Positions 1 to 6,208 of a stretch of 8,322 nt of DNA are shown piece after piece. The position numbers were made by a program, and so were the translations under genes. The notes under the pieces are model-generated. The model saw nothing but the letters and a program-made list of their open reading frames with translations, searched no databases and was not told where the DNA came from. The stretch lies in contig QNFK01000056.1 in NCBI GenBank assembly GCA_003645495.1, forward strand, positions 1 to 8,322, given 5' to 3'. Positions within the stretch are counted from its first letter, which is position 1; each line of letters starts with the position of its first letter. This stretch comes from Gammaproteobacteria bacterium. Its GTDB lineage: Bacteria > Pseudomonadota > Gammaproteobacteria > Steroidobacterales > Woeseiaceae.

Positions 1-155
1 AATGGCGCCCGCAACGCCTGGTCGTCGTCGAGTTTCCAACCAGGGAGAAGGCCAAAGCATTCCTGAACGATCCGGGCTACCAGGCTGTAGCCGCGATCAG
101 GCACCAGGCCGCTACCACCAACATGGTTCTTGCCGATGGCTGGCCAGCCAGTTAA
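1..155 (+). CDS. DUF1330 domain protein, C-terminal fragment (5' end outside window)
   Basis: The reading frame enters from the left edge (first full codon at 3-5) and ends at TAA 153-155. The visible 50 residues contain RLVVVEFPTREKAKAFL, then a short helix with DPGYQAVAAIR and the ending TTNMVLADGW. This is the typical second half of DUF1330 proteins, small single-domain proteins with a dimeric alpha+beta barrel (ferredoxin-like) fold. Their biochemical role is unknown. Family members are about 95-100 residues, so roughly the first half is missing here because of the window edge, not a mutation. A start-to-stop open frame at 2-193 overlaps it in another frame and has no family features. The call rests on motif recall from a partial protein. 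Confidence 0.85.
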   Translation, partial: WRPQRLVVVEFPTREKAKAFLNDPGYQAVAAIRHQAATTNMVLADGWPAS

Positions 156-184
156 CTGAGCGAGGCAACACCGACTGTATTGCT

Positions 185-190
185 TATACT
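185..190 (+). promoter_or_regulatory. possible -10 box for the cyclotransferase-like gene
   Basis: TATACT matches the sigma70 -10 consensus at 5 of 6 positions and sits 28 bases before the ATG at 219, in the only intergenic space upstream of that gene. No convincing -35 hexamer is found 16-18 bases upstream, and the TG at 181-182 is not placed for an extended -10 of this hexamer. This is weak evidence; the gene could also be read through from the DUF1330 gene. Confidence 0.25.
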
Positions 191-218
191 TGATGGGAAT
201 TTGCATAGGGAAAATGCA

Positions 219-620
219 ATGACCAAACATGCATCACATACAGTTTTTATCTGTGGCTCCGCGCTTCGTGGTCAGCCGGACCATGAAAATTTGCAGGGCG
301 CCGAGTTCCTGGGTGAAGCCCGAACCACCGATGCGTATCGCATTCACGCGGTTAAGGACGGCTGGCATCCCGGCATCTACGAAGTCACTGCAAATGGAGT
401 ATCTATTCCAGGAGAACTTTACAGGCTGTCTGAAAATTCATTCAACTATCTTGTTTCGACCGAACCACCCGATATGTATCCGGCAAATATCTCGCTTGAC
501 GATGGTCGCACAGCGACGGCAATGTTTTATCCCGAACAGTTGATCAGGGAGAATGGATGGCCGGATATTTCAGATTATGGTGGATGGGTCTCGTTCAGGA
601 ATCGCCGTAGCAAAGATTAG
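219..620 (+). CDS. gamma-glutamylcyclotransferase-like protein (AIG2/allophanate hydrolase C-domain related)
   Basis: This 133-residue protein has a single cyclotransferase-like domain. The N-terminal strand and loop VFICGSALRGQPDH (residues 9-22) corresponds to the family's substrate-binding YGS loop, with Cys in place of the usual Tyr. It is followed by GAEFLGEART (27-36), HPGIYEV (50-56) and GVSIPGELYRL (60-70). Glu66 in GELY sits where cyclotransferases keep their catalytic acid. The C-terminus, PDISDYGGW, is characteristic of a subgroup often labelled allophanate hydrolase-related. The true substrate (gamma-glutamyl peptide or something else) cannot be told. An upstream in-frame ATG at 180 exists, but ATG 219 is preceded by AGGGA at a good distance and gives the family's normal N-terminus. 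The stop codon lies inside the left flanking repeat of the neighbouring candidate element. Confidence 0.85.
   Translation: MTKHASHTVFICGSALRGQPDHENLQGAEFLGEARTTDAYRIHAVKDGWHPGIYEVTANGVSIPGELYRLSENSFNYLVSTEPPDMYPANISLDDGRTATAMFYPEQLIRENGWPDISDYGGWVSFRNRRSKD
617..620 (+). repeat. left copy of flanking direct repeat TTAG
   Basis: TTAG lies immediately outside the left end of the candidate element and recurs at 914-917 outside the right end. Its last three bases are the TAG stop codon of the cyclotransferase-like gene. A 4-base match can occur by chance; the exact placement at both ends is what makes it notable. Confidence 0.4.
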
Positions 621-621
621 C

Positions 622-655
622 TGTAGTAGATCAGACTTGATCGTACAGACGCTGT
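622..655 (+). repeat. left outer inverted repeat (34 bp)
   Basis: It begins TGTAGTAG and ends CAGACGCTGT. It is the reverse complement of 879-912 at 33 of 34 positions, the only mismatch being G629 against T905. Homology stops abruptly after CGCTGT on both sides, as expected for defined element ends. Confidence 0.9.
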
Positions 656-712
656 AAGGCAATACCTGAACTAAGCGGCTGGATCGCACCAACGTCATCG
701 CGACCTCGAAGA

Positions 713-753
713 AACAGACGTCATTGCGAGGAGCGAAGCGACGCGGCAATCTC
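713..753 (+). repeat. left inner palindromic repeat (GTCATTGCGAG family)
   Basis: It begins AACAGACGTCATTGCGAG, an 18-base perfect inverted match to 820-837, and continues GAGCGAAGCGACGCGGCAATCTC. ATTGC (723-727) and GCAAT (746-750) can pair into a hairpin. From memory, this word (GTCATTGCGAGGAGCGAAGCGACG followed by GCAATCTC) is dispersed in intergenic regions of many proteobacterial genomes. I cannot name a formal family for it. Confidence 0.85.
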
Positions 754-797
754 TATCAGGTTGTAGTAGTGTAAAACGAAGCAGCGCGACAGTGTCG

Positions 798-837
798 GGA
801 GGTTGCCACGCCCTCCGGGCTCGCAATGACGTCTGTT
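798..837 (-). repeat. right inner palindromic repeat (GTCATTGCGAG family, variant)
   Basis: Read on the minus strand it starts with the same 18 bases as the left inner copy, then diverges to GCCCGGAGGGCGTGGCAACC. It has its own strong stem: GCCC (810-813) pairs with GGGC (817-820) around TCC, extended by TTGC (803-806) with GCAA (823-826). The two inner copies therefore represent two sequence variants of one repeat family placed head to head. Confidence 0.85.
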
Positions 838-878
838 CCTTTCACCGAAGGCTGACTATCAAGGTCCGACTCGTTCTG

Positions 879-912
879 ACAGCGTCTGTACGATCAAGTC
901 TGATTTACTACA
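879..912 (-). repeat. right outer inverted repeat (34 bp)
   Basis: This is the reverse complement of 622-655 with one mismatch, ending TACTACA at 906-912. The bases just outside run C then TTAG, mirroring the left edge, where TTAG precedes C. Confidence 0.9.
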
Positions 913-913
913 C

Positions 914-917
914 TTAG
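914..917 (+). repeat. right copy of flanking direct repeat TTAG
   Basis: It matches 617-620 in direct orientation, immediately outside the right end of the candidate element. It lies 15 bases before the stop codon of the convergent acetyltransferase gene. Confidence 0.4.
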
Positions 918-932
918 CTACACACGATCGGC

Positions 933-1391
933 TCAAAGCGTACGTTTCATGCCCTCGTGACTTGCTTTGAATCCCAGGGACTCATAGAACTGGTAAGCAT
1001 CCGCGCGGCTTTTGTCCGACGTTAGCTGAACCAACCCGCAGCCACGACTGCGACACTCGCTTATCGCCCACTCAAACATCTTCCGACCAAGCCCCTCACC
1101 GCGGTGCCCGGCCGCGATACGCACACTCTCAATCTGACCGCGCCACATCCCGAGCCGCGAAAGACCAGGGATGAATGTAATCTGCAAACAACCGAGCAGA
1201 ACTCCATCGTCTTCAACAACGGCAAGGAGTTGATTCGGATCACTGTCGATTGCAGCGAATGAATCAAGATATTTTGGATTCAGTGGCACCGACGAGTCTT
1301 CACGTTGACGTCCGAGCTCATCGTCCGCGAGCATTGCTACTATGGCGGAGAGGTCGGATGCGGTCGCGGAACGAAAGTTCAATTGATTCAT
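933..1391 (-). CDS. GNAT family N-acetyltransferase
   Basis: This 152-residue single-domain protein is the usual length for small GNAT enzymes, which move an acetyl group from acetyl-CoA to an amine. The N-terminus NFRSATASDLSAIVAML is the typical first strand and helix. Strand beta4 is QIESVRI (86-92), followed by the acetyl-CoA pyrophosphate loop HRGEGLGRKM (96-105). The C-terminal part has SRADAYQFYESLGF (motif B), with the ending ASHEGMKRTL. The family subgroup also carries LADDELGRQRED near residues 22-32 and LQITFIPGLSR (69-79), both present here. The substrate is unknown. The start is ATG (complement of 1389-1391). The Shine-Dalgarno is weak, but the start fits the family N-terminus. 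The gene is convergent with the cyclotransferase-like gene and separated from it by the repeat element. Confidence 0.93.
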   Translation of the reverse strand: MNQLNFRSATASDLSAIVAMLADDELGRQREDSSVPLNPKYLDSFAAIDSDPNQLLAVVEDDGVLLGCLQITFIPGLSRLGMWRGQIESVRIAAGHRGEGLGRKMFEWAISECRSRGCGLVQLTSDKSRADAYQFYESLGFKASHEGMKRTL

Positions 1392-1426
1392 GGGGTTAGG
1401 CTATCACGCGCTTACGTTTGAGGTCC

Positions 1427-1435
1427 TGTGGATAA
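1427..1435 (-). promoter_or_regulatory. sequence matching the DnaA box consensus
   Basis: On the minus strand this reads TTATCCACA, identical to the strongest E. coli DnaA box (consensus TTATNCACA). It lies in the 103-base gap upstream of the acetyltransferase start, 36 bases before the ATG. A specific 9-mer on either strand is expected about 0.06 times in a window this size. I saw no second box nearby, so this is not an origin; a single site could act in DnaA-dependent regulation or be chance. Confidence 0.3.
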
Positions 1436-1494
1436 GTCTGTCGGCGGTCCGATTTACGACCTGGCTTGTTTATGTCGGTGCAGCAAAACAGTCT

Positions 1495-1941
1495 CTACTC
1501 ACGACGGGTCCAGGTTTCCGTCCGCCCCAGCAATGAGAAGCCGATATAGCCACGTAACTCCAGTGTGTTCTCATTAACCAGCGTCACCTTGCATTTGTAG
1601 GTTTTGCCACTGTTTGGGTCGTAGATTCTTCCGCTTTTCCATTTGCCCTCACCGGCGTACGTAAAACCGTCCATGATTGTCAGTCCAAGCAGGAGTCTGT
1701 CTTGTAACGCTGGATCCGGATTCAGGACGTCCGTGTCTGACGGTTGCCGGTCACCGGTTTCGTCCGGCGAGCCTGCGATGCTGCCGACCAGGCCCTTTTC
1801 AGCCAATTTAATTTCTATCCACCCGGTACCGTCTGCGCTGAGCCACACACCCTCGACCAATTCAGGCGCAATGTCCGCCAGTGCACTCAATGGCAGGAAA
1901 ATGATGGCCAGCAATACGAATTGTCGGGGTTGGAATACCAT
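1495..1941 (-). CDS. secreted DUF2147 domain protein
   Basis: This 148-residue protein has an N-terminal signal peptide: a short start with Arg6, a hydrophobic stretch at 8-21, and an ALA-D cleavage site after residue 22. It is therefore probably periplasmic. The mature part is one DUF2147 domain: GVWLSADGTGWIEIKL at the start, the middle DVLNPDPALQDRLLLGL, then the diagnostic GRIYDPNSGKTYKCKV and RGYIGFSLLGRTETWTR at the end. The family is widespread in Proteobacteria and Bacteroidetes and predicted to form a small beta barrel; its function is not established. The gene starts 14 bases after the gor stop on the same strand, and its Shine-Dalgarno overlaps that stop, so it is probably co-transcribed with gor and perhaps translated in a coupled way. 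Nothing in the protein itself indicates a thiol or redox role: the mature part has a single Cys. Confidence 0.92.
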   Translation of the reverse strand: MVFQPRQFVLLAIIFLPLSALADIAPELVEGVWLSADGTGWIEIKLAEKGLVGSIAGSPDETGDRQPSDTDVLNPDPALQDRLLLGLTIMDGFTYAGEGKWKSGRIYDPNSGKTYKCKVTLVNENTLELRGYIGFSLLGRTETWTRRE

Positions 1942-1950
1942 TTGTGACTA

Positions 1951-1956
1951 TTCCTT
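1951..1956 (-). promoter_or_regulatory. Shine-Dalgarno of the DUF2147 gene, overlapping the gor stop
   Basis: The minus strand reads AAGGAA here, 9 bases before the ATG at 1941. Its first base (1956) is the last base of the gor stop codon. Ribosomes ending on gor would clear this site, which suggests linked expression. Confidence 0.65.
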
Positions 1957-3302
1957 CAGCGCATGGTGACAAGTTCTTCCGCGCTGGTCGGATGGATCGC
2001 AACGGTGTCGTCGAATTGCTGCTTCGTGGCGCCCATTCGTATGGCGACGGCGAATCCCTGCAGCATCTCATCCGCGCCATCACCAATGATGTGACAACCA
2101 ACGATGCGTTCTTCTTCGCCGACGGTTACCAGTTTCATCGCTGTCTGGACTTTCTCTTCGCTGAAAGTGTAGAGCATCGGGTTGAATTTCGATTCGTAAA
2201 TCTTCACGTCGTCCCCGTATTCCTTGCGCGCCTCTTGCTCTGTCAGCCCGACGGTGCCGATCGGTGGATGTGTAAAAACCACTGTCGGGATCATGCTGTA
2301 ATCCAGGCGCCGGTCCTGCATGCCGCCGTAAAGACGATCAGCGAGGCGTCTGCCCGCCGCAATCGCAACCGGTGTTAACGCAGCCTGACCTGTGACATCG
2401 CCTAACGCAAATATGTGATCAACGTTGGTCTTCTGCCATTCATCGACCGGGACAAAACCGTAGCCGTCCATCTTCACGCCGGCTACCTTTAGATTCAGTT
2501 GTTCAGTGTTCGGTGCACGACCAACCGCCCAGACTACGGCGTCGTAAGCAACAAACTCACGCCCATCTTCTGCCAGCAACCTGACGCCGCTTTCGGTTTT
2601 CTTAAGTTCGTGGGGGACAACGCCCGTCTCCAGCTTGAGACCACTATTCGCCATCGCGTTCTGTAGCTCTTTGCTCAGCATGCTATCGAAGTTTCTCAGG
2701 ACACCATCTTTGCGTACCAGTACCGTAACGTCGGATCCCAGGGCATTGAAAATACCGGCGAGCTCCACAGAGATATAGCCGCTACCTACCAACGCGACCT
2801 TTTGTGGCCGCTCAGGCAGTTCGAAGAAACCATCGGAGGTAATGCCATACTCCGCCCCGTGGCAACGCGGCACAATGGGATAGCCACCTGTGGCAATGAC
2901 GATCCGTTCCGCGGCGTACTGATCGCCATCGACTTCGACAGTATGAGCGTCAACGAACTTGCCGTAACCCTGCAAATGTATGACGCCGCGACGATTCAGG
3001 TTCTTGTCGTAAATGTCGTTAAGGCGCTCGATGTAGGCATCACGATTTTTTTTGACTGCCGCCCAGTCGTGGCCATTGTTCTCAACGGCAAATCCGAAAT
3101 CGCGGGCATGCTGTATTTGCTGCGCATGATGGCCGGCGTACCACATGATCTTTTTCGGTACACAACCAACATTGACGCAGGTTCCGCCAAGTGGAGCGAA
3201 CTCGACGACTGCGGCTTTCGCACCGTATTCCGCCGCCCGCTGTGCGTGTGCCAGCCCGCCACTGCCGCCGCCAATAACAATAAGGTCAAATTTTGTCGTC
3301 AC
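1956..3302 (-). CDS. gor: glutathione-disulfide reductase
   Basis: This cytoplasmic flavoenzyme reduces oxidised glutathione to two GSH with NADPH and keeps the cell's thiol pool reduced. At 448 residues it is complete (the E. coli enzyme has 450). In order: FAD-binding GGGSGG (11-16) with Glu34; redox-active disulfide CVNVGC (Cys42, Cys47); the NADPH-binding loop GSGYISV (173-179), with Tyr176 at the NADPH gate; and Arg197 and Arg203, which select the 2'-phosphate of NADPH over NADH. The second FAD contact is in FALGDVTG. The C-terminal HPTSAEELVTMR holds the catalytic His437-Glu442 pair supplied to the partner subunit. The start codon is GTG (complement of 3300-3302), supported by a GGAG 8 bases upstream and by the family N-terminus TKFDLIVIGGGSGG. 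The gene heads an operon with the DUF2147 gene and is divergent from prlC. Confidence 0.97.
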   Translation of the reverse strand: MTTKFDLIVIGGGSGGLAHAQRAAEYGAKAAVVEFAPLGGTCVNVGCVPKKIMWYAGHHAQQIQHARDFGFAVENNGHDWAAVKKNRDAYIERLNDIYDKNLNRRGVIHLQGYGKFVDAHTVEVDGDQYAAERIVIATGGYPIVPRCHGAEYGITSDGFFELPERPQKVALVGSGYISVELAGIFNALGSDVTVLVRKDGVLRNFDSMLSKELQNAMANSGLKLETGVVPHELKKTESGVRLLAEDGREFVAYDAVVWAVGRAPNTEQLNLKVAGVKMDGYGFVPVDEWQKTNVDHIFALGDVTGQAALTPVAIAAGRRLADRLYGGMQDRRLDYSMIPTVVFTHPPIGTVGLTEQEARKEYGDDVKIYESKFNPMLYTFSEEKVQTAMKLVTVGEEERIVGCHIIGDGADEMLQGFAVAIRMGATKQQFDDTVAIHPTSAEELVTMR

Positions 3303-3409
3303 ACCTGCTACTCCGTCATATAAAACTGTGCGTTCTGTACTGCTTCCTGCCGCGCCAACTGCGGGCCCTGTGATACCATCCTGCCGCTTGCCATTAACGG
3401 TCTGAATTC
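3303..3409. promoter_or_regulatory. shared divergent promoter region of gor and prlC
   Basis: This is the only non-coding space between two divergent genes, so both promoters should lie here. TATAAA at 3319-3324 (plus strand) is the most -10-like word, but no -35 box at standard spacing is seen for either direction. I see no sigma32-type heat-shock promoter before prlC and no clear OxyR-type site. The location is inferred from gene layout, not from a recognised motif. Confidence 0.4.
3311..3314 (-). promoter_or_regulatory. Shine-Dalgarno fixing the GTG start of gor
   Basis: The minus strand reads GGAG, with 8 bases between it and the GTG at 3302-3300. There is no in-frame ATG near the family N-terminus, so this site decides the start. 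Confidence 0.7.
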
Positions 3410-5434
3410 ATGTCAAATCCACTTCTTGATTCGTCAGCGCTGCCACGCTTTGACGATATCCGACCAGAGCACGCGTTGCCGGCGCTGCGAGAGCTTATCT
3501 CAGTGCACCGCGGAAAGCTCACCGAGATTCTCGGCGATCCCGCCAACCGGGACTTCGAAACACTGGTCGCACCGCTTGAGGAGATGAGCCACGAGCTCAG
3601 CCGTGTCTGGTCGCCCATCAGTCACCTGCAAAGCGTACTCGAGGATCCGGCGTGGCGAGACGCCTACAACGAATCGCTGCCGTTAATGACCGAACATGGC
3701 ACCGAATTATCACAAAATAAGCAACTGCAGGAGGCGTACCAGCAGGTCGCCGATGCAATGCCAGCGACCGCCACTGCGGCGATGCATATGCTGGTGGAAC
3801 AGGAACTGCGGGATTTTCGCCTTGCCGGCGTTGCGTTGCCTGAAGCGTCCAAAGCCAGGTACCGGGATCTGATGCAGGAACTGGCCGCCGCACAGGCCAA
3901 ATTCGATCAGAACGTCCAGGACTCGACCGATAGCTGGCATTACCATGCTACTGACGAGGCCGAGGTCGCCGGACTGCCGCAGACGGCGCTTGATCGTGGT
4001 CTTGAGGAAGCCGGGCAACAGAAAGTCGAGGGCTGGTGGCTGAAGCTGGACTACCCCACTTATCACGCCGTCATGACCCATGCCGATAATCGCGACGTTC
4101 GCGCGGCGTTCTACAAAGCCTGGGCTACTCGTGCCTCGGATCAGAGCGACAAAGACCAGTGGGACAACAGTGACGCCATCGAGCAGATTCTCGCCCTGCG
4201 ACATGAAGCGGCAAAGCTGGTTGGCTTCGAAAACTACGCGGAGTATTCACTGGCCACAAAGATGGCGGGCACCGTTGATGAAGTACTGGATTTCCTGCGA
4301 GAGCTTGCGGATCGAACACGCTCCAGCGCCCAAGCAGAGCTTGATGACATACAGGAAATTGCCGATGCTCCGTTGTGTGCCTGGGATGTCGCTTATTATC
4401 TGGAAAAACTCAAGGTACAAAGATTTTCTGTTGCGAATGAAGAATTACGACAATATTTTCCTGCTGACGTCGTCAAGCGCGGATTGTTTGCGCTGACATC
4501 CAAACTATACGGTATCACCGTAACCGAAAATCCGGATGTGCGCGGCTGGCATGAAACGGTCAAATATTTTGAAGTCAGGGATGAAGAGGGAAACCTGCTC
4601 GGCAGCTTCTACACCGATCTGTTCGCACGCAAGGGAAAGCGCAGCGGCGCATGGATGGATGAATGTGTCGTCAGAAAGAATCTGGCTGGTGAAAACGTCC
4701 CGCCGGTTGGTTACCTGGTTTGTAATTTTTCTCCACCCGATGCAAAAGGATTGTCGCTGCTGACGCATGACGATGTTGTAACGCTCTTCCATGAGTTCGG
4801 TCACATGCTGCATCACCTGTTGACCACCGTGGACTACCCGAGCATTGCCGGCATCAACGGCGTTCCCTGGGATGCCGTAGAGCTGCCCAGTCAGTTCATG
4901 GAAAATTTTGCCTGGAGTTATGAGGTTCTCGAGCATTGTTCGCGGCATTGCGAGACCGGTGAACCGTTGCCTCGTGAAATTTATGAAAGGCTGAACAACA
5001 GTCGTCATTTTGGCGATGGCCTCGCCATGCTGCGACAAATTGAATTCGCGTTATTTGATTTTCTCGTTCATGCAAACTACGACCCCGCACTGGGTAGCAA
5101 AGCGCTGGAAGTTCTGAACAACGTTCGCAGCGATGTCGCTTTGATTGCTGCTCCGGAATACAACCGGCAACCACATAGCTTCGGGCATATTTTTGCCGGC
5201 GGTTACGCAGCAGGTTATTACAGCTACAAGTGGGCCGAAGTGCTGGCCGCGGATGCATTCGCAGCTTTTGAAGAGACCGGCATTTTCGATACGGAAACGG
5301 CAGCACGCTTCAGGAAAGAGATCCTGGAGATCGGTGGTAGTCGCGATTTCATGGATGCATATGTTGCGTTTCGTGGTCGTAAACCAACGCTTGACGCGTT
5401 GCTGTTGCAAAGTGGCATAGGTAAAGCCGCATGA
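3410..5434 (+). CDS. prlC: oligopeptidase A (M3 family zinc metallopeptidase)
   Basis: This is a cytoplasmic zinc endopeptidase that degrades short peptides, including cleaved signal peptides in enterobacteria. It is 674 residues, close to E. coli OpdA/PrlC (680). The N-terminus SNPLLDSSALPRFDDIRPEH matches OpdA, supporting ATG 3410 despite a poor Shine-Dalgarno. The long alpha-helical N-terminal half caps the catalytic channel. The active site is HEFGH at 461-465 (zinc ligands His461 and His465, catalytic Glu462). The third ligand, Glu491, lies in VELPSQFMENFAW. The C-terminal HSFGHIFAGGYAAGYYSYKW is the family's substrate-binding loop with conserved His and Tyr residues. The stop overlaps the xthA start by four bases. 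The gene is head to head with gor, echoing the prlC/gor neighbourhood of enterobacteria. Confidence 0.97.
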   Translation: MSNPLLDSSALPRFDDIRPEHALPALRELISVHRGKLTEILGDPANRDFETLVAPLEEMSHELSRVWSPISHLQSVLEDPAWRDAYNESLPLMTEHGTELSQNKQLQEAYQQVADAMPATATAAMHMLVEQELRDFRLAGVALPEASKARYRDLMQELAAAQAKFDQNVQDSTDSWHYHATDEAEVAGLPQTALDRGLEEAGQQKVEGWWLKLDYPTYHAVMTHADNRDVRAAFYKAWATRASDQSDKDQWDNSDAIEQILALRHEAAKLVGFENYAEYSLATKMAGTVDEVLDFLRELADRTRSSAQAELDDIQEIADAPLCAWDVAYYLEKLKVQRFSVANEELRQYFPADVVKRGLFALTSKLYGITVTENPDVRGWHETVKYFEVRDEEGNLLGSFYTDLFARKGKRSGAWMDECVVRKNLAGENVPPVGYLVCNFSPPDAKGLSLLTHDDVVTLFHEFGHMLHHLLTTVDYPSIAGINGVPWDAVELPSQFMENFAWSYEVLEHCSRHCETGEPLPREIYERLNNSRHFGDGLAMLRQIEFALFDFLVHANYDPALGSKALEVLNNVRSDVALIAAPEYNRQPHSFGHIFAGGYAAGYYSYKWAEVLAADAFAAFEETGIFDTETAARFRKEILEIGGSRDFMDAYVAFRGRKPTLDALLLQSGIGKAA

Positions 5435-6198
5435 AGATAGCGACCTGGAATGTAAATTCCCTCAATGTCCGGTTGCCGCATGTTCTCGAATGGCTTGCCA
5501 GTGCGAGTCCTGATGTGCTGGTGTTACAAGAGATCAAACAGATTACAGAAAAATTTGCGACAGAGGCCTTTACCGAGTTGGGCTATAACGCCGTCGCCAG
5601 CGGACAGAAAACCTACAATGGTGTCGCGGTGATCAGCCGCGGCGAAGCCACGGACCAGGTAACCGATTTTCCGGGCTTTGAAGATCCGCAACGGCGCATT
5701 CTGGCAGCTACCATCGATGGCGTACGCGTCGTCAATCTCTATATACCGAATGGCCAGAGCGTTGGCTCGGAAAAATACGAGTACAAGTTGAACTGGCTCG
5801 CTGCTCTAGAGCGGTTCCTCGCTGCTGAACTCGAAACCCACGACAAGCTGGTGGTGCTCGGAGATTTCAATATCGCGCCGGAAGATCGTGATGTCTATGA
5901 CGCCGAGAAGTGGGGCGAGGATATTCTTTGCAGCCCGGCTGAACGAGCAGCACTGGCGGGCCTGATGGACCTGGGCCTCGCGGACGTTTTCCGGCAGTTT
6001 GAACAACCTGAGAAAACCTTCAGCTGGTGGGACTATCGAGCCGCCGGTTTCCGCCGTAATGCCGGCCTGCGCATCGATTTGATACTGGCGACAGCTGCTT
6101 TGGCAACGGCCTGTCAGGCCAGTTATGTCGATCGCGAACCACGAACGTGGGAGCGCCCATCTGACCACACGCCAGTGATAGCCGAGTTTTCGGTTTGA
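5431..6198 (+). CDS. xthA: exodeoxyribonuclease III / AP endonuclease
   Basis: This Mg-dependent DNA repair enzyme cuts at abasic sites and removes 3' blocking groups in base excision repair. It is 255 residues and complete for the exonuclease III (EEP) family. Visible active-site residues are Asn7 in ATWNVNSLN, Glu34 in LQEIK, Tyr104 in NLYIPNG, Asp145 and Asn147 in LGDFNIAP, Asp216 in LRIDLIL, and the Asp245-His246 pair in SDHTPVIAEF. All catalytic positions known from E. coli XthA are kept. The start ATG shares ATGA with the prlC stop, so it is very likely in the same transcript and translated by coupling. A distinct Shine-Dalgarno is not obvious. The overlap also rules out a promoter dedicated to xthA outside the prlC coding region. 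Confidence 0.96.
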   Translation: MKIATWNVNSLNVRLPHVLEWLASASPDVLVLQEIKQITEKFATEAFTELGYNAVASGQKTYNGVAVISRGEATDQVTDFPGFEDPQRRILAATIDGVRVVNLYIPNGQSVGSEKYEYKLNWLAALERFLAAELETHDKLVVLGDFNIAPEDRDVYDAEKWGEDILCSPAERAALAGLMDLGLADVFRQFEQPEKTFSWWDYRAAGFRRNAGLRIDLILATAALATACQASYVDREPRTWERPSDHTPVIAEFSV

Positions 6199-6208
6199 TT
6201 CTCCCGAT

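Larger units (their letters stand above)
621..913. mobile_element. candidate MITE-like element with nested inverted repeats
   Basis: These 293 bases fill almost all of the space between two convergent genes and contain no plausible gene. The ends are a 34-bp inverted repeat (622-655 and 879-912, one mismatch). Inside lies a second inverted pair (713-753 and 798-837) made of a palindromic repeat of the GTCATTGCGAG...GCAAT type. TTAG occurs directly outside both ends (617-620 and 914-917) and could be a target-site duplication. The shared word TTAGCT (617-622 and 914-919) also allows a TA duplication with slightly shifted ends, as in IS630-type elements. Terminal inverted repeats, small size, no coding capacity and flanking repeats together fit a non-autonomous transposable element. 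No transposase is present in the window. Transcribed from either side it would fold into a large hairpin and could end transcription of both flanking genes. Confidence 0.6.

Noticed and set aside
2..193. Open frame of 63 codons at the left edge
   Set aside because: It overlaps the DUF1330 fragment in a different frame, is rich in Arg and Gly without any family motif, and the DUF1330 frame explains the sequence better.
180..218. Upstream ATG at 180 as the start of the cyclotransferase-like gene
   Set aside because: The extra 13 residues do not match the family, while ATG 219 has an AGGGA Shine-Dalgarno at a good distance.
713..837. Inner repeats as a CRISPR array
   Set aside because: Only two copies exist, in inverted orientation, with divergent second halves and no regular spacers or cas genes.
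1944..2378. 144-codon plus-strand frame opposite gor, and similar frames at 2802-3323 and 3145-3405
   Set aside because: They are antisense shadows of a fully intact gor gene, with compositions typical of reverse-frame translation and no recognisable domain.
4505..5038. Long minus-strand frames opposite prlC (also 3710-4204 and 4896-5306)
   Set aside because: All lie inside the intact prlC coding sequence on the opposite strand and have no motif or ribosome site.
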